This document shows, one piece after another, positions 52,093-60,612 of a stretch of 64,000 nucleotides of DNA. Position 1 is the stretch's first letter. Each line of letters opens with the position of its first letter. The notes under the pieces were generated by a model. The model was given only the letters and a program-made list of their open reading frames with translations, had not been told where the DNA came from and did no database searches. A program made the position numbers and the translations under genes. This DNA is from Succinivibrionaceae bacterium (lineage in GTDB: Bacteria; Pseudomonadota; Gammaproteobacteria; Enterobacterales; Succinivibrionaceae): NCBI GenBank assembly GCA_016284235.1, contig JAEEOK010000011.1:1-64000 (forward strand). The letters run 5' to 3'.

Positions 52093-55000
52093 GTGAATAA
52101 ATTTGTTTTCTGCAGAAATGAGGATGGCAGCTGGAAAAGAGCTGAACCATTTGCAGATCTTTCCTATCAAATAAAGTTTGCTCCGGAAATCAGTAATTTC
52201 AGGGCTTTTGAAGGCTCTAAGTCGGTAAGACTGGATCTGGATGACATGAGGAAGTTCCTTAAATCCAGCAGTGCTGACAGAATCTCAAAATTCAGTGAAA
52301 TAGTTGGTGATGCATTACTGGATTCTGTAATCAGAAATGCAGGGGAATATCTTGACAGTCTGTCCGCAAAAATGAAGCGGATCAGAAACGAAAGCACCGA
52401 GATCAGAACGGTTACCGAGGAAGAATACCAGAATGCATCTGATTATCTTGATGAAAACCGTAACACCGTTTCTGATACGGAGAAACTTTTTTATGATTTC
52501 GAGCAGCTGCTTGAAAGCGAGTCTCATCTTGTAGAGACGTCCGAGGACTGCATAAGAGCTGAAGAGAATCTCTCCCGACTTCTTGAAAAGCAGAACAGCC
52601 TGAAGGAAGACAGACTTACTCTTGGTATGTACGGCAGAGTTGTCAAGGGCTGTCAGGTTGAATACAGCAAAATGAAGGCTTCTCAGAACAGCCTGAGCAG
52701 GCTTGAGCAGGAGTATTGCGAACTTAAGACCAGGTACGAGGAGCTGCAGGCGGTAAGAGATGATGTAAGGAGCAGACATATCGAGGCGGAGCAAAATGCT
52801 GAAGATTTTCTGCAGAGCCGCGCCCAGCGTGAAAATGCCATATCCTCGGCACTTCGTCTTGACGGCTCAATTGCGATCCAGCGTCAGCGCCGCGATGCAT
52901 TTATTCGTGAGGTAGATGAAAAAAAGTCGGAGCTTTCCGATACGGAGGATCGTCTTCTGTCCCTGAAAAACCGTATATCCTCGCTGGAAAATGAAATCGG
53001 TTCACTCCTGTCATACATTGATCAGAATTCAGATTTGGATCGCTGCTGCCTGGAGCTTGACAAGGTTGTGGAATGCATGACCAAATATATCGAAATGGAT
53101 GCTCGTGTCAGGAGTGGTGAAAACGAACTGGCCAAACTTGAAACTCTTTATGATGAGAAAAAGAAGAAGCTTGCCGAGGCCAGGGAGCATATGGATGCCG
53201 CAAGCCGTGATGCGGATGCGAGCGATTTTGCCATGGAGAATATAATAACAGCTAAGAACAGCGCTGATCAAAATCCTGCTGATTTGAAAATTACGTCCAT
53301 CGGCAGAAATATAGATTTTCTTAACAGTCTGCAGCCTGAAATAGACCGGTTCAGCCGGATCATCGATGAGCATGCTGAAATACTCAGTAAACTTGATGAA
53401 ACAAAACAGAAGCTCAGAGAGTTTTCTGACAGTGAGAGTGAGATCGATGAGAAAGTAAAAAATACTGAAGCTGAAAGAGAAAGGATCAGCGGGATTAAGG
53501 CGGCACTGTCAAGAATAAGCGAACTTGAACGTTTCCGTCAGCATCTCTGTGACGGCGAGCAGTGTCCTCTTTGCGGAGGTGTTGTTTCTGGACTTGAGGC
53601 TTTCGTAAGAAATGTTTCTGAAGACACTCTTAAGATAAACAGTGAATATCTGCGTCTGACAGAGGAGCTGGATTTGCTGAGAAGCAATCTTGGTCAAATT
53701 GCGAAGAAGAAGGATGAGATGAGGCAGATCCTGGCTGATACAGAACCTAAATATGAGCAGATTTGTCAGACTCTTAATTTCAGCGGCAGGGAACTCAATG
53801 ACCGGACAGCTGAAATAGACATTCCGGTTCGCTGGGATAACGGAGACGGTGTTTTTTCCCATCAGAGTGTTTCCGTCGCTGTTGCTCAGATTAGAAACCT
53901 GATTGAAGCATATACCAAGGAGTTCAACGATTTGCTTCATCTGAAGGATCGCAACGACAAAACCTTCAGAGATTACACCGTCCTTAAAAATTCAAACGAC
54001 ATATCACTTGAGAGAGTTTCCGAGTGCCGCAGAGCGTTTGATGCCTGTCAGGCTGAATGCATCCGCAGCAGTGAGGATATTAAAAACCTTAAATCTGATC
54101 TGGATGTTTTTCACCGTGAACTGGATGAACTCAATCACAGTCTTACCGGCTATATGGATGATAAGTGGGAGAAGCTCTGCAATAGCTTCATCCGTGACAA
54201 TCTTTCCGTTTCCGAGAAGGAGTCCGCTATAGTTGAATGGAAGCAGCAGTGCCTTTATTACATTTCCAAAAAGGATGAATACGAGAGGAAAAAAGGTGAA
54301 TATTCAAATCTGCTTACGGAGGAGGAGGTTGCCAGGAGCAATCTTGAAAAACTCCGCGAGAATTTCAAGCAGATCGAAGATGACAGGATCCTGGCGGATG
54401 ATGAACTGAAGGAGCTGGAGCATTTAAGAAGCAAAACGCTTGATGACACTGTTGAGCATGCCATGGAGGTGATGTCAGCCGATGCGTACAGCTCGGACAG
54501 TGAGTTTAAAAACGCATCCATGAAGTATGAGCAGATTTCAGGAGAGATTGCCAACGTTGAAAAATCACTGAAGCAGCTTGCTGAAAAGATTGATGACTGC
54601 AAGGATGACATCAGTCAGAGTCAGAAGATGATAAGAGAGTTTGTTGAGAATAATCCTGATTTTAACATGGATATTGTCGATGAACTTATGGAGCGGGACA
54701 GTTCCTTTTATGAAAACCTCAGGAACAATATAGAAGAGATCGAAGACGAGATTGAGGCTTCACAGATTGCTCTTGACAGTGCCAGAGTCGCCAAGTGCTT
54801 CTATGAGGAGGAATACGCCATGCGTCTGCGCAGTATTCCGAATGTTTCAGCTGATGATATTACCGATGGAATTCTCAGTCATGAATGGATTGATAAAACC
54901 CGTCAGGATCGGGCTAAAATTGCGGATGAAATCAGAAGAAACGAGCAGATCGTTCATCAGTTCAGAGACGAACTGAAACAGTATGAGGAGAGCAGGGCAG

Positions 55001-55503
55001 AACTTGAAGATATTTCCGAACTGGTTGAATTCATATGCGGTGATCCGGAGGATTCCAACGAGGAATATGAAAACGGATTTTCCAGACTGTCAAAGAATGT
55101 TACTGTCAAGAGACTCGCGGATATGGCAGATGCATATCTTGCCCGCATTACAGACCAGTACAGATTCAAAACCGTCAAGGAGAGCACGGCACATCGCTCG
55201 CTCATTCTTGAGGTTGTTGATATTCAGCACAGTGGCAGCATGGTTTCGTTTCAGAACGTCAGTCCTGCGCTGATGTTCAAAACAGCTCTTTCTGTGGGAC
55301 TCGGAATTCTTGAACTGACTGGTATAAAATCAGATGTGGATACAGTCATTATTGATGACGGTTCGGGAAGTTCTGATGATCCGGAAGCTGCGGAGCAGGC
55401 GGTTTCCTCGCTTGATTCTGTTCTTGACGGTCATGAGGGAATCAGACTGGTTCTTTTTTCCGGTGACGAGAAACTTGCCGGGAAATTCGAATCGGCGGGA
55501 TGA
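52093..55503 (+). CDS. SbcC/Rad50-like coiled-coil protein without a P-loop
   Basis: 1136 residues. Two long antiparallel coiled coils flank a central zinc-hook CPLC at residues 491-494 (DGEQCPLCGG), as in SbcC/Rad50. Near the C-terminus TVIIDDGSGSSDD sits where SbcC has Walker B and the D-loop (LDEGFG.LD), with Glu replaced by Asp and Ser inserted. The ABC signature LSGGE is not present (QNVSPALMFKTALSVG instead). The N-terminus (GTG start, MNKFVFCRNEDGSWKRAEPF) reaches an SbcC-like region without any GxxGxGKS/T. A strong promoter upstream argues against simple truncation. It is probably a structural or partner-dependent SMC-like protein. No SbcD-like nuclease is adjacent. Confidence 0.75.
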   Translation: MNKFVFCRNEDGSWKRAEPFADLSYQIKFAPEISNFRAFEGSKSVRLDLDDMRKFLKSSSADRISKFSEIVGDALLDSVIRNAGEYLDSLSAKMKRIRNESTEIRTVTEEEYQNASDYLDENRNTVSDTEKLFYDFEQLLESESHLVETSEDCIRAEENLSRLLEKQNSLKEDRLTLGMYGRVVKGCQVEYSKMKASQNSLSRLEQEYCELKTRYEELQAVRDDVRSRHIEAEQNAEDFLQSRAQRENAISSALRLDGSIAIQRQRRDAFIREVDEKKSELSDTEDRLLSLKNRISSLENEIGSLLSYIDQNSDLDRCCLELDKVVECMTKYIEMDARVRSGENELAKLETLYDEKKKKLAEAREHMDAASRDADASDFAMENIITAKNSADQNPADLKITSIGRNIDFLNSLQPEIDRFSRIIDEHAEILSKLDETKQKLREFSDSESEIDEKVKNTEAERERISGIKAALSRISELERFRQHLCDGEQCPLCGGVVSGLEAFVRNVSEDTLKINSEYLRLTEELDLLRSNLGQIAKKKDEMRQILADTEPKYEQICQTLNFSGRELNDRTAEIDIPVRWDNGDGVFSHQSVSVAVAQIRNLIEAYTKEFNDLLHLKDRNDKTFRDYTVLKNSNDISLERVSECRRAFDACQAECIRSSEDIKNLKSDLDVFHRELDELNHSLTGYMDDKWEKLCNSFIRDNLSVSEKESAIVEWKQQCLYYISKKDEYERKKGEYSNLLTEEEVARSNLEKLRENFKQIEDDRILADDELKELEHLRSKTLDDTVEHAMEVMSADAYSSDSEFKNASMKYEQISGEIANVEKSLKQLAEKIDDCKDDISQSQKMIREFVENNPDFNMDIVDELMERDSSFYENLRNNIEEIEDEIEASQIALDSARVAKCFYEEEYAMRLRSIPNVSADDITDGILSHEWIDKTRQDRAKIADEIRRNEQIVHQFRDELKQYEESRAELEDISELVEFICGDPEDSNEEYENGFSRLSKNVTVKRLADMADAYLARITDQYRFKTVKESTAHRSLILEVVDIQHSGSMVSFQNVSPALMFKTALSVGLGILELTGIKSDVDTVIIDDGSGSSDDPEAAEQAVSSLDSVLDGHEGIRLVLFSGDEKLAGKFESAG

Positions 55504-55604
55504 GTAAAAAAATCTTCGCAGTCTGAAACTAAACAAAGGAGCATCCCTGATACATTTTTTGCATTACGGCATACTCCGCTCTTTAAATGAGTTTCCGGTC
55601 TGTT

Positions 55605-57830
55605 TCATTCATTGTCATCGGTTTCAGATTTTTTCTTTTTTTTGTGCTTTTCCTGACCTTCCCCTTTCTCCTGGTGTTCCTGCTTTTCCTTATGGCCGGA
55701 TTTTTCCTTGTGGTCTGTCAGCTTCTGCTTTTCGTTCTCAATTTCCGACAGGTAGTCGTATATGGCAATCTGTGATCTGACTTTATCGGAGCCCTTTCTG
55801 TGCTTGACGTAGGTGTTCTTCTGAGTCTCGTCAATGATGCGCGCCTTGACGTTGTCCTTAAGCTGGATATTGATAATATTCTTGATGCGCTGCTTTAGAA
55901 TCTCAGAAAAAATAGGAGTGGCCACTTCAATGCGGTGATCAAGATTTCTTGTCATCCAGTCGGCTGAGGATATGTATATTTTTTCGTTGCCGTTGTTGTG
56001 AAAAATCATGACTCTCGGATGTTCAAGAAAGCGGTCGACAATCGATATTATTTTTATATTGTCGCTCAGTCCCGCAATTCCCGGAATAAGGGTGCACATG
56101 CCTCTGACAATCATTTCGATTTTGACGCCCGCCTGTGATGCCTGATAGAGCTTGTTGATGACTCCGTCATCTACCAGATTGTTTATCTTTACCGTGATTT
56201 TTGCTGTTATTCCGCGGTATGCGTTGGAGATTTCATTGTCAATGAGTTCATATATTCTGGAGCGGGCATTGATAGGAGACACCATCAGATTGCGAAAATC
56301 CGGCTTGATGTACGGTGCTTCGATGAAATCGAACACGTCGTCAACCTCTCTGGTGAGTTCCTCGTTTTTAGTGAACAGGGCGAAATCGGTATAGATCCGG
56401 GCGGATTTTTCATTGAAATTTCCGGTGCCTATGTGGCAGTAGCGGGTCAGCTTTCCGTTCTCTTTTCTGGTTACTATGCAGAGTTTTGAATGGATCTTAA
56501 GGGAATGCATTCCAAAGAGAACCTTGACGCCAGCCTCGGTGAGCAGCTTGGCCCATTCAATGTTGTTTGATTCATCAAACCGTGCCTTGAGTTCAACCAC
56601 TACAGTGACCTGCTTGCCGTTGTTGGCGGCATCGATAAGCGATTTTATGATCATGCTGTTTCTTGCAACACGGTATATGTTGATTTTTATTGCTATTACT
56701 GACGGATCATATGATGACTGACGGAGAAATTCGGTCATGTATGAGAATGTATAGTACGGGTAGTAGAGAAGAATGTCCCTTTCTCTGATTGCCTCAAACA
56801 TTGTGGCGAAGCGGTCAAAATCCTGGCAGTGCAGAGGTGCGAGGCGTGGATATTCCATGTCTTGGCTGCCTACATTCGGAAAATCCATCAGATCCTTGAA
56901 GTTGTGATAGCGGTGTCCTCTTGTTACGGAGTCAAACCCTGACATTTTCAGCTTCGTAACAAAGGTGGCGAGCATGGCATCCGGCATTTTTTCATCGCAA
57001 GCCAGGCGCGTAGGGATTGATGTCAGACGCTGCTTGAGTCCTTCAGACATATTTTCAAGAACCGAGTGGTTCAGCTCCTGGGATGGAATATATTCGGCAT
57101 CACGGTTTATTTTGATTGCATAGGCGTCAATGCTCTGATAGTTGAAAAAACCCTTAAAGATGTCATCAAGGCAGACTCTGATAATATTGTCCAGCCACAT
57201 CAGGTTTTTAGTATTGCGGTTTTCAGACGGTATTTCTATGATCCTTGAAATTTTGTCGGCCGGAATTTCAACAAGTGCGTACTGCTTGTCCATACCGTTA
57301 AACATTTCAACCGCAAGGTATGTATATGCATCCTTGAGGAAGGAGAGGAGATTCATTTCATTTGTGAGCACAATCGGACTGATGTACGGCTTGACCCTGT
57401 TTTTGAAGAAATCCTTGATCCAGTCACGCTGGGATGCGGATATTTCGCTGTGATCCTTGAAATAGATTTTGTTGTTCTTCAGTTCCTTTAGAATTTTGTC
57501 ATAAGTCTCTGTAAATTCAGCCGTCAGCGCAAGACTGCGATCCTGAACTCTTTTCAGAATAATTGCGGCACGGTTGGGATCTGATACAACCGGAGTTCTG
57601 GATTGATCGATCAGCACCTGGCGTTTGAGATCAGCAACCCTGACTTTGAAAAACTCGTCCTGGTTGTTGGAATATATGCCCAGAAATCTTATCCGTTCTA
57701 TAAGAGGAACATTCTTGTCCTGGGCCTCCTGAAGAACTCTTTCGTTAAAGGCAAGCCAGCTGAGCTCCTTGTGTATCAGCTGTTCGCTGTGAATAATCTG
57801 ATCCGGATGCTTCTCTTCCCTTTTGTTCAT
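55605..57830 (-). CDS. ppk1: Polyphosphate kinase Ppk1
   Basis: 741 residues (E. coli about 688). Reversibly polymerises the gamma-phosphate of ATP into polyphosphate. It starts near ELSWLAFNERVLQEA and has IYSNNQDEFFKVRVADLKRQ. Both catalytic-region histidines are present, in LKIHSKLCIVTRKENGKLTR and YCHIGTGNFNEKSARIYTDF. The C-terminal domain has SSADWMTRNLDHRIEVATPI. The last ~40 residues are a Lys/Glu/His-rich tail (HKEKSGHKEKQEHQEKGEGQ) not found in the standard enzyme. The ATG at 57830 has GAGGAG upstream. ppx is not adjacent. Confidence 0.95.
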   Translation of the reverse strand: MNKREEKHPDQIIHSEQLIHKELSWLAFNERVLQEAQDKNVPLIERIRFLGIYSNNQDEFFKVRVADLKRQVLIDQSRTPVVSDPNRAAIILKRVQDRSLALTAEFTETYDKILKELKNNKIYFKDHSEISASQRDWIKDFFKNRVKPYISPIVLTNEMNLLSFLKDAYTYLAVEMFNGMDKQYALVEIPADKISRIIEIPSENRNTKNLMWLDNIIRVCLDDIFKGFFNYQSIDAYAIKINRDAEYIPSQELNHSVLENMSEGLKQRLTSIPTRLACDEKMPDAMLATFVTKLKMSGFDSVTRGHRYHNFKDLMDFPNVGSQDMEYPRLAPLHCQDFDRFATMFEAIRERDILLYYPYYTFSYMTEFLRQSSYDPSVIAIKINIYRVARNSMIIKSLIDAANNGKQVTVVVELKARFDESNNIEWAKLLTEAGVKVLFGMHSLKIHSKLCIVTRKENGKLTRYCHIGTGNFNEKSARIYTDFALFTKNEELTREVDDVFDFIEAPYIKPDFRNLMVSPINARSRIYELIDNEISNAYRGITAKITVKINNLVDDGVINKLYQASQAGVKIEMIVRGMCTLIPGIAGLSDNIKIISIVDRFLEHPRVMIFHNNGNEKIYISSADWMTRNLDHRIEVATPIFSEILKQRIKNIINIQLKDNVKARIIDETQKNTYVKHRKGSDKVRSQIAIYDYLSEIENEKQKLTDHKEKSGHKEKQEHQEKGEGQEKHKKKKKSETDDNE

Positions 57831-58096
57831 GCTCAAACTCCTCGACAGTCTATCCCTGAAGTATACAACAATGATTTGAATTATAAGTGCTACTACGTCA
57901 AATATTGGATCAGAATCGGGATTTATCGTTTTGAAACGGCTGTCTGATTATGCTGCTCGGACTGATTTAACGGCTTTGGCGTCAGGGAGACTTTTTTGAC
58001 AGAGTTTTTTCTTTGCGTCATGAGTATTTTCTGCACCTGTGGTAAAATTAGCACATTATTTTTACGATTGTTATTTTGCTTAAGGTGATTTAAGAC

Positions 58097-59314
58097 ATGG
58101 CTTCTAATGAAAAAAATGTTCTGGTGGTAAACTGCGGAAGTTCATCAGTAAAATTTGCTATTGTAAATCCGGTAGACGGGAAGGTTTCTGTTAGTGGTAT
58201 TGCTGAAGCTCTGAATCTTGAAGATGCACGCATCAGCTGGGCGTTTGACGGTCAGGACAAGACGGAGCAGTCTCTCGGTGCAGGTGCAGATCATGCAAAG
58301 GCTATAGATTTTGTTGTTGAGACGATTCTTGCTGGGCATAAGGAACTGCTTGACTCGCTTGTTGCTGTAGGTCACCGTATCGTGTCCGGCGGAGATCTCT
58401 ATAGTCAGCCTACTCTGGTTGATGATTCAGTGGAAGCCGGCATCGAAAAGTGCATTCCTTTTGCCCCGCTTCACAATCCTGCGCATCTTCAGGGTATAAG
58501 AGCCGGAAGAAAGGTATTCCCTAATATTCCTCATGTCTGTGTCTTCGATACTGCGTTCCATCAGACAATGCCGGAGCATGCTTTTAGATTTGCCATCCCT
58601 GAAAAGTATTATACAGAAAACCGCATCCGCCGCTACGGTGCTCACGGCACAAGTCACTACTATGTTGCCGGCGAGGCATGCAGGGAGCTTGGCGGTGATC
58701 CTGACAATTTTAATGTCATCACCTGCCATCTGGGCAACGGTGCATCAATTTCTGCAGTAAAGAACGGAAAGTGCATTGATACTTCAATGGGACTTACCCC
58801 TCTTGACGGTCTGATGATGGGTACCAGAAGCGGTTCGATTGATCCGTCTGTAATTTTCTTCCTGTGCGACAATCTGGGTCTTACAGCCCAGGAGGTATGC
58901 AAGATCCTGAACAAGGAATCAGGACTGCTCGGCATATCCTGCAAGACTTCGGATTTCCGCGGCATTACGGAAGGAAAGCTGGCAGGTGATGAAAAGTGCA
59001 CACTGGCATTTGATATGTTCTGCTACCGTCTGGCCAAGTTTATCGGTTCATATTTTGTTCCTCTTGGACATGTTGACGCTATCGTCTTTACCGGCGGCAT
59101 CGGTGAAAATTCCTTCCGTATGCGTGAAAGGGTTCTCGAGCTTCTTGCAGAGCCTTTCGGCATCAGAATTGACAGGGAAAAGAATGAGAAGGCTCTTGTG
59201 TACAAGGGCGGCCGCGGTCTGATCTCCACACCTGAATCAAGCTGCAAGGTAACAGTTATTCCTACAAATGAGGAGCTGATTATTGCACGGCTTGCAGGTG
59301 AATTTGCCAAATAA
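58097..59314 (+). CDS. ackA: Acetate kinase AckA
   Basis: 405 residues (E. coli 400). Converts acetyl phosphate and ADP to acetate and ATP during fermentation, and the reverse. ASKHA-fold motifs: VLVVNCGSSSVKFAIV at the N-terminus, VGHRIVSGG, HNPAHLQGI, VFDTAFHQTMPEHAF, RRYGAHGTSHYYV, then CHLGNGASISAVKNGKCIDT and GLTPLDGLMMGTRSGSIDP, and FTGGIGENSF. AAGGTG precedes the ATG. In many relatives pta follows directly; here a terminator (59334-59370), a VOC gene and rnfH follow, so pta must be elsewhere. Confidence 0.97.
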   Translation: MASNEKNVLVVNCGSSSVKFAIVNPVDGKVSVSGIAEALNLEDARISWAFDGQDKTEQSLGAGADHAKAIDFVVETILAGHKELLDSLVAVGHRIVSGGDLYSQPTLVDDSVEAGIEKCIPFAPLHNPAHLQGIRAGRKVFPNIPHVCVFDTAFHQTMPEHAFRFAIPEKYYTENRIRRYGAHGTSHYYVAGEACRELGGDPDNFNVITCHLGNGASISAVKNGKCIDTSMGLTPLDGLMMGTRSGSIDPSVIFFLCDNLGLTAQEVCKILNKESGLLGISCKTSDFRGITEGKLAGDEKCTLAFDMFCYRLAKFIGSYFVPLGHVDAIVFTGGIGENSFRMRERVLELLAEPFGIRIDREKNEKALVYKGGRGLISTPESSCKVTVIPTNEELIIARLAGEFAK

Positions 59315-59333
59315 TATTTTTTTATTTATCGAC

Positions 59334-59370
59334 AGACGTTTTTCTGCAGAGAGAAAAGCGTCTTTTTTTG
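59334..59370 (+). terminator. Rho-independent terminator after ackA
   Basis: AGACG followed by TTTTTCT pairs with AGAAAAG then CGTCT (stem about 12 bp including one G-U pair, 6-nt loop). T-runs follow at 59363-59369. It begins 20 nt after the ackA stop codon. Confidence 0.8.
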
Positions 59371-59433
59371 ATTTTTTTTCGGATCGGACAAAGTATCCGA
59401 TTTTCCGCCGCTTTTTTAACGGAGTCGAATTCT

Positions 59434-59832
59434 GTGAGAATAGAGCATCTTGCCATATATGCCAGAGAGCCTGAATTCATGAGAGATTTTTTTTCTGAAT
59501 TTTTCGGTGCGGTATCCGATTCTGGATACAGAAATCCTGATACAGGATTCAGATCCTATTTTCTGACCTTTGACGGCGGCGCGCGGCTTGAGATAATGAA
59601 CAGACCGCTTATGACGGATGCAGAGAAATCTCCTTTCAGAACCGGTTATGCCCATATGGCTTTGTCCGTCGGAGACAGACAGAGAGTGAATGAACTGACG
59701 GTGGAGCTCAGAAATGCAGGATACGAAATTCTCAGCGGTCCGAGAGTGACAGGTGATGGATATTATGAAAGCTGCCTTCTGGGTCCCGAGAATATTGTCA
59801 TAGAGCTGACAGCTTCTTCAGATGGTTTATAG
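59434..59832 (+). CDS. VOC-family (glyoxalase/dioxygenase-like) protein
   Basis: 132 residues. One vicinal-oxygen-chelate fold domain: MRIEHLAIYAREPEFMRDFF, then SYFLTFDGGARLEIMNRP, GYAHMALSVGDRQRVNELTV and YYESCLLGPENIVIEL. Metal-ligand positions His 5, Glu in LEIM, His in YAHMAL and Glu in IVIEL are present, as in lactoylglutathione lyase-like members. The substrate is not known. The GTG at 59434 with GGAG 9 nt upstream gives the standard family start. It is followed by rnfH after 29 nt. Confidence 0.85.
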   Translation: MRIEHLAIYAREPEFMRDFFSEFFGAVSDSGYRNPDTGFRSYFLTFDGGARLEIMNRPLMTDAEKSPFRTGYAHMALSVGDRQRVNELTVELRNAGYEILSGPRVTGDGYYESCLLGPENIVIELTASSDGL

Positions 59833-59861
59833 CTTTATCCGCTTTTTTGTTGTTTTAGGAA

Positions 59862-60140
59862 ATGAGTGAAAAAAAATTGAAAATCGAGGTTGTATATGCC
59901 CTTTCAAGAAGGCAGTTTGTGACTGAGGTTGCTCTGGATGAAGGGAGCACCTTCGGTGATGCCGTCAGAAAGAGCTGCGTACTGGAACTTTTCCCGGAAC
60001 TTGTATATGACGAACTGAAAATCGGAAGTTACGGTAAAATAAAAAAACTTGATGATCCCCTGACGGAATTCGACAGAGTTGAAATTTATCGTCCGGTTGT
60101 TGCTGATATAAGAAATGTCATGCGGCGGAAAAAGGAATAG
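59862..60140 (+). CDS. rnfH: RnfH-family ubiquitin-like protein
   Basis: 92 residues with a beta-grasp fold: KIEVVYALSRRQFVTEVALD, then EGSTFGDAVRKSCVLELFP, IGSYGKIKKLDDPLTEFDRV and EIYRPVVADIRNVMRRK. These match E. coli RnfH (VEVAYALPEKQYL..., DRVEIYRPLIADP). The function is unknown; in some species the gene lies beside ratA or rnf. Here the neighbours are a VOC protein and, convergently, a secreted protein gene. Its last bases (AAAGGAATAG) form one arm of a shared hairpin with the end of the opposite gene. Confidence 0.85.
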   Translation: MSEKKLKIEVVYALSRRQFVTEVALDEGSTFGDAVRKSCVLELFPELVYDELKIGSYGKIKKLDDPLTEFDRVEIYRPVVADIRNVMRRKKE

Positions 60141-60169
60141 CGGTGCAGAGGTGCTCCTTCTATTCCTTT
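60131..60169. terminator. Hairpin formed by two converging stop regions
   Basis: AAAGGAATAG (60131-60140, the last codons of rnfH) and CTATTCCTTT (60160-60169, the end of the opposite gene) are perfect reverse complements separated by 19 nt. Both genes therefore end in Lys-Glu-stop with the same bases. It could end transcription from both sides. Confidence 0.6.
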
Positions 60170-60612
60170 ATCTCCTCATCCAGAATTACCGGAGTTACCT
60201 TTTTCACTCTGCTGTCGCCTTTAAGGAGATGGATGATATATTCCCAGTCATCCATTGTGGCGGCGTCTATTACATATTTGAATTTTTTTTCGTTGACAGT
60301 GATAACTTCTCCGCCGACAGGGTTGCATTTTTCTTTCCAGCAGATGAATGCTATTTTTGAAGTCAGCCATCCGGTGCGCTCCTGGGATTCTGCGTAACCG
60401 AGGATCCGCTCGCCGGTGAACGATTCAAAATCAACAATTTCAGCAATTTTCGGGTTTGCCTCCAGATATTCGTCCAGGGGAATTATGTTGTACAGAGTTC
60501 CGTTGATGTTGTTGTACTCTGTGCAGTAGCCGTGATCGGTGCAAAAATCCTCCGCATGGGCTGCGCCGGCATATATAAGTGCTGCCATGGCTGAAAGTTG
60601 CAGGAATTTCAT
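60160..60612 (-). CDS. Small secreted protein coupled to the S8 protease
   Basis: 150 residues, not recognised. Signal peptide MKFLQLSAMAALIYAGAAHA, cleavage before EDFC. The mature protein has four Cys (FCTDHGYCTEY near the start, ICWKEKC later), likely two disulfides, and a C-terminal acidic region. Its ATG shares 4 nt with the protease stop codon, so translation is coupled. A role as inhibitor, chaperone or substrate of the protease is possible from position only. Confidence 0.75.
   Translation of the reverse strand: MKFLQLSAMAALIYAGAAHAEDFCTDHGYCTEYNNINGTLYNIIPLDEYLEANPKIAEIVDFESFTGERILGYAESQERTGWLTSKIAFICWKEKCNPVGGEVITVNEKKFKYVIDAATMDDWEYIIHLLKGDSRVKKVTPVILDEEIKE

Noticed and set aside
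52093..55503. Calling the zinc-hook gene sbcC
   Set aside because: It lacks the Walker A and ABC signature motifs and has no sbcD partner, so the name would imply an activity that the sequence does not support.
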